A stretch of 64,000 nt of DNA from the NCBI RefSeq assembly GCF_014204755.1, contig NZ_JACHLZ010000001.1:2914001-2978000 (forward strand). Reading direction: 5' to 3'. This DNA comes from Brachybacterium aquaticum. GTDB taxonomy: Bacteria > Actinomycetota > Actinomycetes > Actinomycetales > Dermabacteraceae. The notes below the pieces were generated by a model. That model made no database searches, was not told where the DNA came from, and saw only the letters and a program-made list of their open reading frames with translations. Within the stretch, counting starts at the first letter, position 1; the number at the start of each line of letters is the position of its first letter. Shown piece after piece: positions 35,250 to 43,061 of this stretch. A program made the position numbers and the translations under genes.

Positions 35250-35447
35250 GGCTCGCGCCCAACGGGGCACGCGCAAATAGTGATCGAGCGTCACGCAATC
35301 AATGACGACCGCTCCCGCTGAACCGATGGAGCCTGACCAGCGGGGATACCCCGCATCGTGCAGTTGCTGTCAGGAGGCGGCGCAATTGTGGTGCCAGGCG
35401 AGTGCCGTCCCAGGCTCGGCCCGGCGGCCCGGCGTAGGCTCGTCCCC

Positions 35448-35801
35448 ATGAGCACTGCGATCAAGCCTGCCGAGTCCGTGAAGACCGCCCCCGTCGTCGC
35501 CCTCGGGCTGGTGGGAGGGTGGCTGACCGCCCGCGAGACCGGCATCCGACCCCTCGGCGGCGTGGTCCTCGCCGCCGCCGGCGTCTACGCCGGACGCACC
35601 TGGCTGGCCCGCCGCGGCCCCGCCACCACCGCTCTGCTCGGCGCGACCTATGTGCTCGGCTTCGGCCTGTCCCACCCGCTGGCCAAGAAGATCGGCGCCT
35701 GGCCGTCGGTGCTGACCGTCGCGGGCGTCTCCGCCGGCGCCGCTGCGCTGCTGTCCGACGCCGCCTACAGCGACTGGATGCCCGACGCCGACGAGGCCTG
35801 A
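35448..35801 (+). CDS. small membrane protein of unknown function
   Basis: A 117-residue protein starting MSTAIKPAESVKTAPVVALG, with about four hydrophobic segments (VVALGLVGGWLTA, LGGVVLAAAGVYAG, TALLGATYVLGFGLSH, SVLTVAGVSAGAAALL) and an acidic C-terminus (YSDWMPDADEA). It stands alone, 198 bases after the GH13 gene. No family recognised. Confidence 0.7.
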   Translation: MSTAIKPAESVKTAPVVALGLVGGWLTARETGIRPLGGVVLAAAGVYAGRTWLARRGPATTALLGATYVLGFGLSHPLAKKIGAWPSVLTVAGVSAGAAALLSDAAYSDWMPDADEA

Positions 35802-35827
35802 GCCCTCCGCGCTGCCGCCACGCAGTA

Positions 35828-36010
35828 GGGCATGGTGTCTCACGCGTCGCTACCGCGCACAAATAGCGACGCCTCAGGCACCCTGGCTCCGCGATAGCGA
35901 CACACCAGGCACCATGGCCGTGGTCACACCAGGGCACGGTGCCTCATGTGTCGTTACCGCACACTCATAGCGACGCACCAGGCACCGTGGCCACGCGATG
36001 GCGACACGCA
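35828..36010. repeat. two direct copies of an ~80-base element with internal dyads
   Basis: The copies begin GGGCATGGTGTCTCAC (35828) and GGGCACGGTGCCTCAT (35932), 104 bases apart, and match in most positions over about 80 bases. Each contains a dyad built on CGTCGCTA and TAGCGACG (in copy one, 35844-35852 pairs with 35864-35872), then CACCAGGCACC-type words. No open frame is convincing. The surrounding 35802-36209 region holds nothing else except A/T-richer sequence near 36051-36090 (TTAAAC, TTGACT) that may include the exporter promoter. Confidence 0.75.
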
Positions 36011-36209
36011 CGCCCCTTGCCGACGCCGCAGTGACGCTCTCCGCGCCCTGTTAAACGCTATCCGCCGAGCGAATAGTTGACTAGGCTAAGACTCCGGCCC
36101 CGATCGTCGGGCCTCCCGCACCCCGGCGCACTCGATCCCCCGGCCCACTCGATCCCCCAGCCCTCCCGCACCCCCCGCCTTCCCACTCCCCTCGAGGTTC
36201 TTCCACCCC

Positions 36210-38060
36210 ATGCTCGGCACCATGGGTCGTCTGTGGACGACCGTCCGACCGATCCGCTTCCGTCTCTACCTGGGGCTCCTCAGCGCCCTGACCGCCTCCC
36301 TCGTCGCCCTCGGCATCCCGCAGGTGCTCGAGTTCGTCGTCAACCGCCTGCACATCGGTGCCGCCGCCGCGACCGTGTGGACCGGCGGCGCGATCGTGCT
36401 GGGCCTGGGCCTGGTGGAGGCGGCGCTGATCTGGCTGCGCCGCGTCTTCGCGGTCTCCCCCTCCACGCTCGTGGAGAAGGACATCCGCGTCGCCTTCTAC
36501 GAGAAGGTGCAGAACATGCCGGTGGCCTTCCACGACGGATGGGGCTCCGGGCAGCTGCTCTCGCGCATGATGAGCGACATCAACCTGATCCGGCGCTGGA
36601 TCGCGTTCGGAATGATCATGCTGGTCACGTCATCGGTGACGATCGTGGTGGGCATGGCGCTGCTGATCCGCTCGTCGTGGATCCTGGCGCTGATCTTCTT
36701 CCTCGCCGCGGTGCCGGTGACGATCATCGCCTTCCGCTTCCACCGCGAGTACTCCTACCTCTCCCGCCTCTCGCAGGACCAGAACGGCGACCTCGCCACC
36801 ACCATCGAGCAGTCCGTGCAGGGCATCCGTGTGCTGAAGGCGTTCGGCCGCGGACCGTCGGCCCTAGAGGGCTTCACCGAGCAGGCCGAGGAGCTGCGCC
36901 GCACCGAGGTGCGCAAGGCGACCTCGATGGCCCGCTTCGACATGTTCATGTTCATGCTCCCCGAGCTCGCCCTCGGCATCGCGCTGTTCGTGGGCCTGCA
37001 CCTGGTGGCACGCGACGCGATCAGCGTCGGCCAGCTGGCCAGCTACTTCGCGACCGCCACGCTGGTGGTCGGCCCGGTGCGGATGCTCGGCATGCTGTTC
37101 GGGCAGATGGTCAACGCCTCCACGGCGCTGGACCGCCACTACGAGGTGATGGACGAGGAGAACCGCATCGTCTCGCCCGACGCGCCCACCCGCATCGACC
37201 CGTCGGCCGCGCGCGGCGCCGTGGTGTTCGAGGACGCGCACTTCCGCTACGAGGACGCCCCCGACCACGTCGACGACGTGCTGGACGGCGTGGACCTGGA
37301 GATCCGCCCCGGCGAGACGATGGCGCTGGTGGGCGTGACCGGCTCCGGCAAGTCGACGCTGCTGCAGCTGGTGCCGCGGCTGTACGACGTGACCGGTGGG
37401 CGGATCACCATCGACGGCGTGGACGTGCGGGACATGGACCTCACCGCGCTGCGCACTCTCACCGCCGTCGCCTTCGAGGACGCGACCCTGTTCTCCGACT
37501 CCGTGCGGGAGAACGTGCTGCTCGGCGCCGATCCGGAGCTGTCCGACGAGGAGGCGGAGGAGCTGCTGCACCTGGCCCTGCGCACGGCGGACGCGACCTA
37601 CGCCTACGACCTCCCCCAGGGCGTGGACACCCGCATCGGCGAGGAGGGGATGAGCCTGTCCGGCGGGCAGCGTCAGCGCCTCGCCCTCGCCCGCGCGATC
37701 GCGGCCCGGCCCACCGTGCTGCTGCTGGACGACCCGCTCTCGGCGCTGGACACCAAGACCGAGGAGACCGTGACGGGCCGGCTGCGCGAGGTGCTCGAGG
37801 GGACCACCACCCTGATCGTCGCCCACCGCACCTCCACCGTCGCTCTCGCCGACCGCGTCGCACTCCTGGACGGCGGGCGGGTCGTCGCCGTCGGCACCCA
37901 CAGCGAGCTGATGGCGAGAAGCGCCCGTTACCGCTGGGTGATCGCGAACCAGGAGGAGGAGAAGCGCCGCGACCAGGACATCGAGACCCTCACCGGCGAG
38001 CTCGACCTGCGCGGCGCGACCCCGTCGGCCGACGACACCACCGCGGGAGGTGCCCGATGA
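36210..38060 (+). CDS. ABC exporter half-transporter, subunit with degenerate Walker B
   Basis: A 616-residue fusion of a six-helix membrane domain (LYLGLLSALTASLVALGIPQ onward) and an ATPase domain (about 345-580): Walker A GVTGSGKSTLLQL, signature LSGGQRQRLALARA, Walker B VLLLDDPLSALD and H-loop IVAHRTSTVAL. The usual catalytic Glu after Walker B is Asp (LLDDP). In heterodimeric exporters such as TM287/288 and BmrCD this marks the subunit whose own site binds but hardly hydrolyses ATP. It overlaps its partner by 4 bases (ATGA). It probably exports drugs or lipids. The start at 36210 is uncertain, as ATG 36222 is close. Confidence 0.92.
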   Translation: MLGTMGRLWTTVRPIRFRLYLGLLSALTASLVALGIPQVLEFVVNRLHIGAAAATVWTGGAIVLGLGLVEAALIWLRRVFAVSPSTLVEKDIRVAFYEKVQNMPVAFHDGWGSGQLLSRMMSDINLIRRWIAFGMIMLVTSSVTIVVGMALLIRSSWILALIFFLAAVPVTIIAFRFHREYSYLSRLSQDQNGDLATTIEQSVQGIRVLKAFGRGPSALEGFTEQAEELRRTEVRKATSMARFDMFMFMLPELALGIALFVGLHLVARDAISVGQLASYFATATLVVGPVRMLGMLFGQMVNASTALDRHYEVMDEENRIVSPDAPTRIDPSAARGAVVFEDAHFRYEDAPDHVDDVLDGVDLEIRPGETMALVGVTGSGKSTLLQLVPRLYDVTGGRITIDGVDVRDMDLTALRTLTAVAFEDATLFSDSVRENVLLGADPELSDEEAEELLHLALRTADATYAYDLPQGVDTRIGEEGMSLSGGQRQRLALARAIAARPTVLLLDDPLSALDTKTEETVTGRLREVLEGTTTLIVAHRTSTVALADRVALLDGGRVVAVGTHSELMARSARYRWVIANQEEEKRRDQDIETLTGELDLRGATPSADDTTAGGAR

Positions 38061-39871
38061 CCGCCCAGACCGCCCCCGGCCGACGCGACGACGAGCAGCG
38101 CGACCTCACCCCCGAGGAGGCGAAGGCCTCCCGCAAGCGCTCCATGGCGCTGCTCGGCGAGCTGATCTCCCCGGTCAAGGGCCAGTTCGTGGTGATGGCG
38201 CTGATGGTCGTCGTCGCCCAGCTCGCCGTCGTCGCCGGTCCCGCGATCATCGCCTGGGGCATCGACCACGGAATCCCGGCGCTGATGGAGGGCGACGGCG
38301 GCCCGGCGCTGCAGGCCGCGGCGCTGCACATCGCCTGCGCGCTCGTCGGCGGCGTGCTGACCTTCGGCTACGTGCGCCAGTCCGTCGTGGTCGGGCAGCG
38401 GATGCTGCTGACGCTGCGGCGGAAGGTCTTCCGCTTCACCCAGCGCCAGGACCTCGAGTTCCACGAGCGCTACACCTCCGGACGGATCGTCTCCCGCCAG
38501 ACCTCCGACATGGAGGCGCTGCGCGAGCTGCTGGACTCGGGCGTGAACGTCATGGTCGGCGCGGCGCTGTCGATGGTCTTCACGATCGTGCTGATCGTGG
38601 TGATGGACCCGGTGACGGGCCTGGTCATGCTGCTGATGCTGATCCCCTGCATCGCGCTGACCGTGTGGTTCCAGCGCCGCTCCTCCCGCGAGTACCGTGC
38701 GATCCGCACCCACTCCGCGCGGCTGATCGTCCACTTCGTCGAGGCGATGGCCGGGATCCGCGCCGTCAAGGCGTTCCGCAAGGAGGAGCGCAACCACGAG
38801 CGCTTCGACACCCTCGCGATGGACTACCGCAACGCCTCCCTGCGCTCGATCAAGGTGTTCGGCATCTACCAGCCTGCGCTGCGCGTGCTCGCCAACGTCA
38901 CGATCGCCGCGGTGCTGGTGGTGGGCGGGTTCCGGGTGCTGGCCGGGGATCTGCAGGTGGGCGTGCTGGTCGCGCTCGTGCTCTACTCGAGGCGCTTCTT
39001 CCAGCCGATCGACGAGATCGCGAACTTCTACAACGCCTTCCAGTCCGCCGTGGCGGCGCTCGAGAAGATCGCGAACCTGCTGGCCGAGCAGCCGCACGTC
39101 AAGGAGTCCCCCACCCCCACGCCGCTGCCCACCTCGAGCGGCGAGATCGACTTCGAGAACGTGTCCTTCCGCTATTCGGCCGACGGCCCGCTGGTCCTCC
39201 AGCCCCTGGACCTGCACATCCCGGCCGGGCAGACGGTGGCGCTCGTGGGCCAGACCGGCGCCGGGAAGTCCACCGTCGCCAAGCTCATCTCCCGCTTCTA
39301 CGACGCGACCGAGGGCCGGGTGCTGCTGGACCGCGTGGACCTGCGCGACATCTCGATGAAGGACCTCACCCGCAACATCGTCATGGTCACGCAGGAGGCG
39401 TACCTGTTCTCCGGCACCGTCGCGGACAACATCGCGCTCGGCAAGCCCGGTGCGTCCCGCGAGGAGATCGAGGCGGCCGCCCGCGCGATCGGTGCGGACG
39501 CCTTCATCGAGCAGCTGCCCTACGGCTACGACACCGACGTGAACAAGCGCGGCGGACGCGTCTCCGCCGGGCAGCGCCAGCTGATCTCCTTCGCCCGCGC
39601 CTTCCTCGCCGACCCCCGCGTGCTGATCCTCGACGAGGCCACGAGCTCCCTGGACATCCCCTCGGAGCGGATGGTGCAGGAGGGTCTCACGAAGCTCCTG
39701 GGCCGGCGCACCTCGCTGATCATCGCCCACCGCCTGACCACCGTGATGATCGCCGACCGGGTGCTCGTGGTCCACGACGGCCAGGTCGTCGAGGACGGCT
39801 CGCCGACCGAGCTCGTCGCCGCGGGCGGGCGCTTCGCCGCGCTGTACCAGGCGTGGCAGGAGTCGATGTAG
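38057..39871 (+). CDS. ABC exporter half-transporter, catalytically competent subunit
   Basis: A 604-residue partner of the preceding subunit. The membrane domain starts near ELISPVKGQFVVMALMVVVA; the ATPase domain has Walker A GQTGAGKSTVAKL, Walker B VLILDEATSSLD with the catalytic Glu, and H-loop IIAHRLTT. Its signature is VSAGQRQLISFARA, with Ala in place of the first Gly of LSGGQ. That variant would face the degenerate site of the partner, as the asymmetric-exporter scheme predicts. A hairpin terminator follows directly. Confidence 0.94.
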   Translation: MTAQTAPGRRDDEQRDLTPEEAKASRKRSMALLGELISPVKGQFVVMALMVVVAQLAVVAGPAIIAWGIDHGIPALMEGDGGPALQAAALHIACALVGGVLTFGYVRQSVVVGQRMLLTLRRKVFRFTQRQDLEFHERYTSGRIVSRQTSDMEALRELLDSGVNVMVGAALSMVFTIVLIVVMDPVTGLVMLLMLIPCIALTVWFQRRSSREYRAIRTHSARLIVHFVEAMAGIRAVKAFRKEERNHERFDTLAMDYRNASLRSIKVFGIYQPALRVLANVTIAAVLVVGGFRVLAGDLQVGVLVALVLYSRRFFQPIDEIANFYNAFQSAVAALEKIANLLAEQPHVKESPTPTPLPTSSGEIDFENVSFRYSADGPLVLQPLDLHIPAGQTVALVGQTGAGKSTVAKLISRFYDATEGRVLLDRVDLRDISMKDLTRNIVMVTQEAYLFSGTVADNIALGKPGASREEIEAAARAIGADAFIEQLPYGYDTDVNKRGGRVSAGQRQLISFARAFLADPRVLILDEATSSLDIPSERMVQEGLTKLLGRRTSLIIAHRLTTVMIADRVLVVHDGQVVEDGSPTELVAAGGRFAALYQAWQESM

Positions 39872-39883
39872 CGGGGCCGGCGG

Positions 39884-39910
39884 TCGGGGCGCGCCCTCAG
39901 CGCGCCCCGA
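39884..39910. terminator. bidirectional hairpin terminator
   Basis: TCGGGGCGCGC (39884-39894) and GCGCGCCCCGA (39900-39910) are perfect complements with a 5-base loop. The hairpin includes the stop codon of the convergent GNAT gene (39897-39899) and lies 13 bases after the exporter stop. Confidence 0.85.
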
Positions 39911-40613
39911 GCAGCGCCTTCAGCTCCGCGGTGACGCCCTCCACCTCGACCGGCATCTCCGGCCTGCGGAAAGTGTCCGGGGTGACCAGGAACCGCTGCT
40001 GCAGGGTCACTGGGCCGGGTTCGGTGGACATCTGGATGCCGTTGTCCTCGTAGCCGCAGGCGCGCGAGACCGCGGCGGAGCGATGGTTCTCGACCGCCGC
40101 GGCGGACTCGGCCCGCTCGGCGCCGAGGTGGTCGAAGGCGAGCACGAGCATCGCCTGGCGCATGAGGCGGCCGTACCCGCGGCCGTGCGCATCGCGCGTC
40201 AGCCAGGAGCCGGAGTGGACGGTGCGCCGCTCGGCGAACCGCTCCGCGGCCACGTCCTGCACGCCGAGGAGTCTGCCGCCCGCCCAGATCCCGAACGGGA
40301 GGGTCCATTCCTCGGGCCCGAGCCCGCTGCGCAGGCGCCACTGGAAGCGCAGCGCCTCGCGCACGCGCTCGTCGGGCTCGGCGCGGTACCAGCCGAACAC
40401 GTAGGAGGCACCCTCGTCCTCGAAGATCGGCCGACGGATCAGCGCCGCGTACTCGGGCAGATCCGCGTCTGCGAGCACCCTCAGGGTCAGGTCCCCGGCC
40501 CGCACGACGAGCCCGAAGGGCGGGTGGAGCGTGACGAGCGCAGGGTCGACGGTGGACGCAGAGGAGCCGGGCACGGAGGATCCGGACGCAGAGAGATCGG
40601 GGGCGGAGGCCAT
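39897..40613 (-). CDS. GNAT family acetyltransferase (RimJ/RimL-like)
   Basis: A 238-residue protein. The GNAT core spans about residues 45-215: LTLRVLADADLPEYAALI, FGIWAGGRLLGVQDVAAERF, WLTRDAHGRGYGRLMRQAML (motif A, RGxGxG-like) and ENHRSAAVSRACGYEDNG. The last 30 residues are an extra tail. The start is the ATG at 40613. The first seven codons (MASAPDL) are mirrored just upstream as an inverted repeat. Expected substrate: an amine such as a protein N-terminus, antibiotic or small metabolite. Confidence 0.85.
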   Translation of the reverse strand: MASAPDLSASGSSVPGSSASTVDPALVTLHPPFGLVVRAGDLTLRVLADADLPEYAALIRRPIFEDEGASYVFGWYRAEPDERVREALRFQWRLRSGLGPEEWTLPFGIWAGGRLLGVQDVAAERFAERRTVHSGSWLTRDAHGRGYGRLMRQAMLVLAFDHLGAERAESAAAVENHRSAAVSRACGYEDNGIQMSTEPGPVTLQQRFLVTPDTFRRPEMPVEVEGVTAELKALLGAR

Positions 40614-40658
40614 CGCTCCAGCGTAGTGCTGGGAACGATGGTCTCCGCCCCCGATCTC
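40593..40658. repeat. 23-base inverted repeat spanning the GNAT start
   Basis: Arms 40593-40615 and 40636-40658 are complementary at 22 of 23 positions, with a 20-base loop. The left arm is the start of the GNAT gene (ATG plus six codons) and the right arm is an inverted near-copy. It could form a cruciform or an mRNA hairpin that hides the ribosome site. Confidence 0.85.
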
Positions 40659-40760
40659 GGTGGCGGTGCGCGGCGCCCGGACGTCGGCCTGGCCTCGGGG
40701 CCCGGTCGGATCAGGCGCGGCCATCGGTCACGCGCTCTGCGCGCTCAGGCGCGGGTCTGG

Positions 40761-41273
40761 TCAGGCGTTGACCGGCTGGGCCTCGGTGCTCTCCGGCGCG
40801 GACTCGACGGAGCCCTCGGGCTCGGGGCTCACTGACTCGCCGGTGGCGGACCCGCCCTCGAGGGCGACCGGACGGTCGCTGTGGGTGACGGCGATCTTGC
40901 GCGGCTTGGCCTCCTCGGCGACCGGGATGGTCAGGCGCAGCACGCCGTCGCTGTAGCCGGCGTCGATGCGGTCCAGCGCGACCCGGTTGCCGAGGGTCAG
41001 CTGACGGGCGAAGGTGCCGGTCGGACGCTCACGGGTGAGCCAGGAGCGCTGGCCCTCGACGGGGGTGGCCTTGCGCTCGGCACGGATGGTCAGGGTGCGG
41101 TCCTCGACGTCCACGTCGATGCTGGCAGGGTCCACGCCCGGCAGGTCGATCTCGGCGACGAAGCTGTCGCCGTCGCGGTAGAGATCCATCGGCATGCCGA
41201 CGGAGGCGGGGGTGCGGGAGAGGTCGGAGAAGAGACGGTCGACCTCGTGGAAGGGGCTGAGGGTGCGTGCCAT
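40761..41273 (-). CDS. Hsp20 / small heat shock protein
   Basis: A 170-residue chaperone. The alpha-crystallin domain (about 32-125) shows MDLYRDGDSFVAEIDLPGVD, RTLTIRAERKATP, FARQLTLGNRVALDRIDA and YSDGVLRLTIPVAEEAKPR with the A/I-x-L strand (VLRLTIPV). A Glu/Ser/Pro-rich tail follows. It holds denatured proteins soluble in the cytoplasm. The start is the ATG at 41273 after AGGAGGA. A HAIR-like sequence lies about 95 bases upstream, so HspR control is likely. Confidence 0.94.
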   Translation of the reverse strand: MARTLSPFHEVDRLFSDLSRTPASVGMPMDLYRDGDSFVAEIDLPGVDPASIDVDVEDRTLTIRAERKATPVEGQRSWLTRERPTGTFARQLTLGNRVALDRIDAGYSDGVLRLTIPVAEEAKPRKIAVTHSDRPVALEGGSATGESVSPEPEGSVESAPESTEAQPVNA

Positions 41274-41367
41274 GGTGTGTCCTCCTGTGTGCATTTCTGG
41301 CGTTCCGGGTGACATCTCTCGATGTCGGCGGGGAGTACAACGCATGAGTCGGCCTTCTATTCCACAG

Positions 41368-41386
41368 TTGAGTCATAGGGACTCAT
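41368..41386 (-). promoter_or_regulatory. HAIR-like HspR operator upstream of hsp20
   Basis: TTGAGT-N7-ACTCAT (41368-41386) closely fits the HspR inverted repeat CTTGAGT-N7-ACTCAAG, with the correct 7-base spacer. It lies about 95 bases before the hsp20 start. No hspR gene is present in the window. Confidence 0.75.
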
Positions 41387-41489
41387 GCCGTGTGCGTCAC
41401 ACCCGGGCATGTCGACGTCAACTGGCCTCCGGTCGCGCACCGGCGCACCCGCCGCGCTGCACAGCTCACGCCCTCCGTACAGTGGCTCC

Positions 41490-42119
41490 ATGACCACCGA
41501 CGTGCTGCTCACCGGCTTCGCCCCCTTCGACGGCGCGGCGCTCAACGAGTCCTGGGAGGCGGTGCGCGCGGCGGCGCCGCTGCTGGGCGAGCGCGGGATC
41601 GCGGCCGAGGCGCTGGAGCTGCCGGTCGAGTTCGGCGCCGCCTCCGCCCTGCTCACGAAGGCCGTCCGGGAGCTGCGCCCGCGCCTGGTGATCGCCGTCG
41701 GCCTCGCCGCCGGGCGCAGCGCGATCACGCCGGAGCGCGTCGCGATCAACGTGCGCGACGCACGCATCCCCGACAACGCCGGCGCACAGCCGATCGACGA
41801 GCCGGTCGTCGAGGGCGGGCCCGTAGGCCGCTTCTCGCACCTGCCCGTGAAGGCGATGGTCGCCGCGCTCGCGGCCGACGGGATCCCCGCGGCCGTCTCG
41901 CAGACGGCGGGGACGTACGTCTGCAACGACGTCTTCTACGCACTGCTGCACCTGCTGGAGACGGAGCCTGAGCTGGCCGGGATCCGCGGCGGGTTCGTGC
42001 ATGTCCCATCGGCCGACGTGGTCGACTCCCCCGCCGCAGCCCGCGCCGTCGCACTGATGGTCGAGGTGGCGCTCGCGACGGAGGCCGACGTCCGCCTTGT
42101 CGGCGGCGCCGAGCACTGA
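41490..42119 (+). CDS. pcp: pyroglutamyl-peptidase I (C15)
   Basis: A 209-residue cytosolic peptidase that removes N-terminal pyroglutamate. LLTGFAPFDGAALNESWEAV is the N-terminal substrate loop; VGLAAGRSAITPERVAINVR contains the catalytic Glu; SQTAGTYVCNDVFYALLH carries the nucleophile Cys at about residue 145; GGFVHVPSAD gives the His. Length and motif order match the family. The start is the ATG at 41490. It is divergent from hsp20. Confidence 0.95.
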   Translation: MTTDVLLTGFAPFDGAALNESWEAVRAAAPLLGERGIAAEALELPVEFGAASALLTKAVRELRPRLVIAVGLAAGRSAITPERVAINVRDARIPDNAGAQPIDEPVVEGGPVGRFSHLPVKAMVAALAADGIPAAVSQTAGTYVCNDVFYALLHLLETEPELAGIRGGFVHVPSADVVDSPAAARAVALMVEVALATEADVRLVGGAEH

Positions 42120-43061
42120 CGGCCCGGTCGCACCCCGCCTCCGCACCTGCAGCGCGCCGGCTCCGCGCCGTGCCGCGCTGCACCGTGCCGTACCGAGCCG
42201 TGTCATCCCCCTCCAAGCCGTGCCGCGGGAACGTTCCGCCCCGCACGGCGCGGCCGTTGTCAACACCCTCCCCGTGCCGGGGATGAGCGACGCTTCCGAC
42301 TGTGCACATCGGGCCGTGCGCAACGCCCTCGAGGTGGACAACCGCCCCTCTTCCACCCCTCCGCAATAGTTATCCACAACGTTTTCCACCGCGGTGGAGG
42401 AATCACAGACTTGTAGTTCCGCAGGTGCGAGCGAGATGCCGGGCGTGTCGCGCCTCGGGAGCCGTCCGCGGCCGTGCGGCGGCGAAGCCTCAACCTCAAC
42501 TAGAGGTGCAACCACGCAGTAACTTCACGAAGATGCAGGTCAAGGGCTCGCAAAGTTGCCGTGCGAGCTGGGCCTCCACGGCTCGGAAAGCTCTCTCGAT
42601 GGGCCTGTCGGGCCGCTGATCACCTGGTGTGAGGGCACTGTTCGGGCCGCGGGCGGCCGCTGCGGGACGTCGTCATCCCCACCGTCCATCCACACAGCAT
42701 CCCGAGTTATCCACAGCAAGACGCCGCAATCCCCAAGGAGGGGGCAGGTTGTCCCCATCCTTGTCCACAGCTGGGGAAAACCACACCCGTGTAGTTCCCC
42801 TGCACCGCGCCCCATCGGCCGACGAACGTTCCCGCGGGAACGTCTCCGCCGCCCCTGCCGCTCCCCCGCTCTGTCACTCCCGCACACCGGCCCCGGCCCC
42901 CGCGCCTGCCCCGGACAGACTTGTGCGCCCTGTCGGTCGATGTCAGATCCGACATCGACCGTCAGGGCGCACAAGTCCGGTGGCCCGACTGCGGGTGGTC
43001 GGGCTGCGGCAAGCCGCCCGGCCCGGGGCCGCCCGGCGCTCGGCCGCCCGGCCAGCGGCCC
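42120..43061. other. 0.94-kb non-coding region with DnaA-box-like sites and palindromes
   Basis: No convincing gene in about 940 bases. The plus strand carries TTATCCACA at 42370-42378 and 42707-42715 and TTGTCCACA at 42761-42769 (perfect DnaA boxes). Near-matches are TTGTCAACA (42257), TTTTCCACC (42382) and TTGTCCCCA (42749), plus a reverse-strand TTGTCCACC (42333-42341). Palindromes are TCCACCGCGGTGGA (42385-42398) and ACGTTCCCGCGGGAACGT (42826-42843). The words GTAGTTCC and CTTGTAGTT/GTGTAGTT recur after two of the boxes. dnaA and dnaN are not nearby, so a replication origin is not claimed. Confidence 0.6.
42917..42974. repeat. dispersed hairpin family, copy A
   Basis: Arms 42917-42942 and 42949-42974 pair at 25 of 26 positions around a 6-base loop. 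The core GGTCGATGTC/GACATCGACC is shared with copies at 52970-53017 and 63494-63543. It lies about 90 bases beyond the rhomboid stop and could terminate that transcript. Confidence 0.85.

Noticed and set aside
35828-36010. CRISPR array
   Set aside because: Only two long, imperfect copies with internal dyads are present and there are no regular spacers or cas genes.
36077-39871. A 1,264-residue fusion of the two exporter subunits
   Set aside because: The first part of this frame is a shifted reading of the first subunit; the true subunits overlap by only 4 bases in different frames.
42120-43061. Replication origin
   Set aside because: Despite DnaA boxes, dnaA, dnaN and an A/T-rich unwinding region are not seen; recorded only as a DnaA-box cluster.
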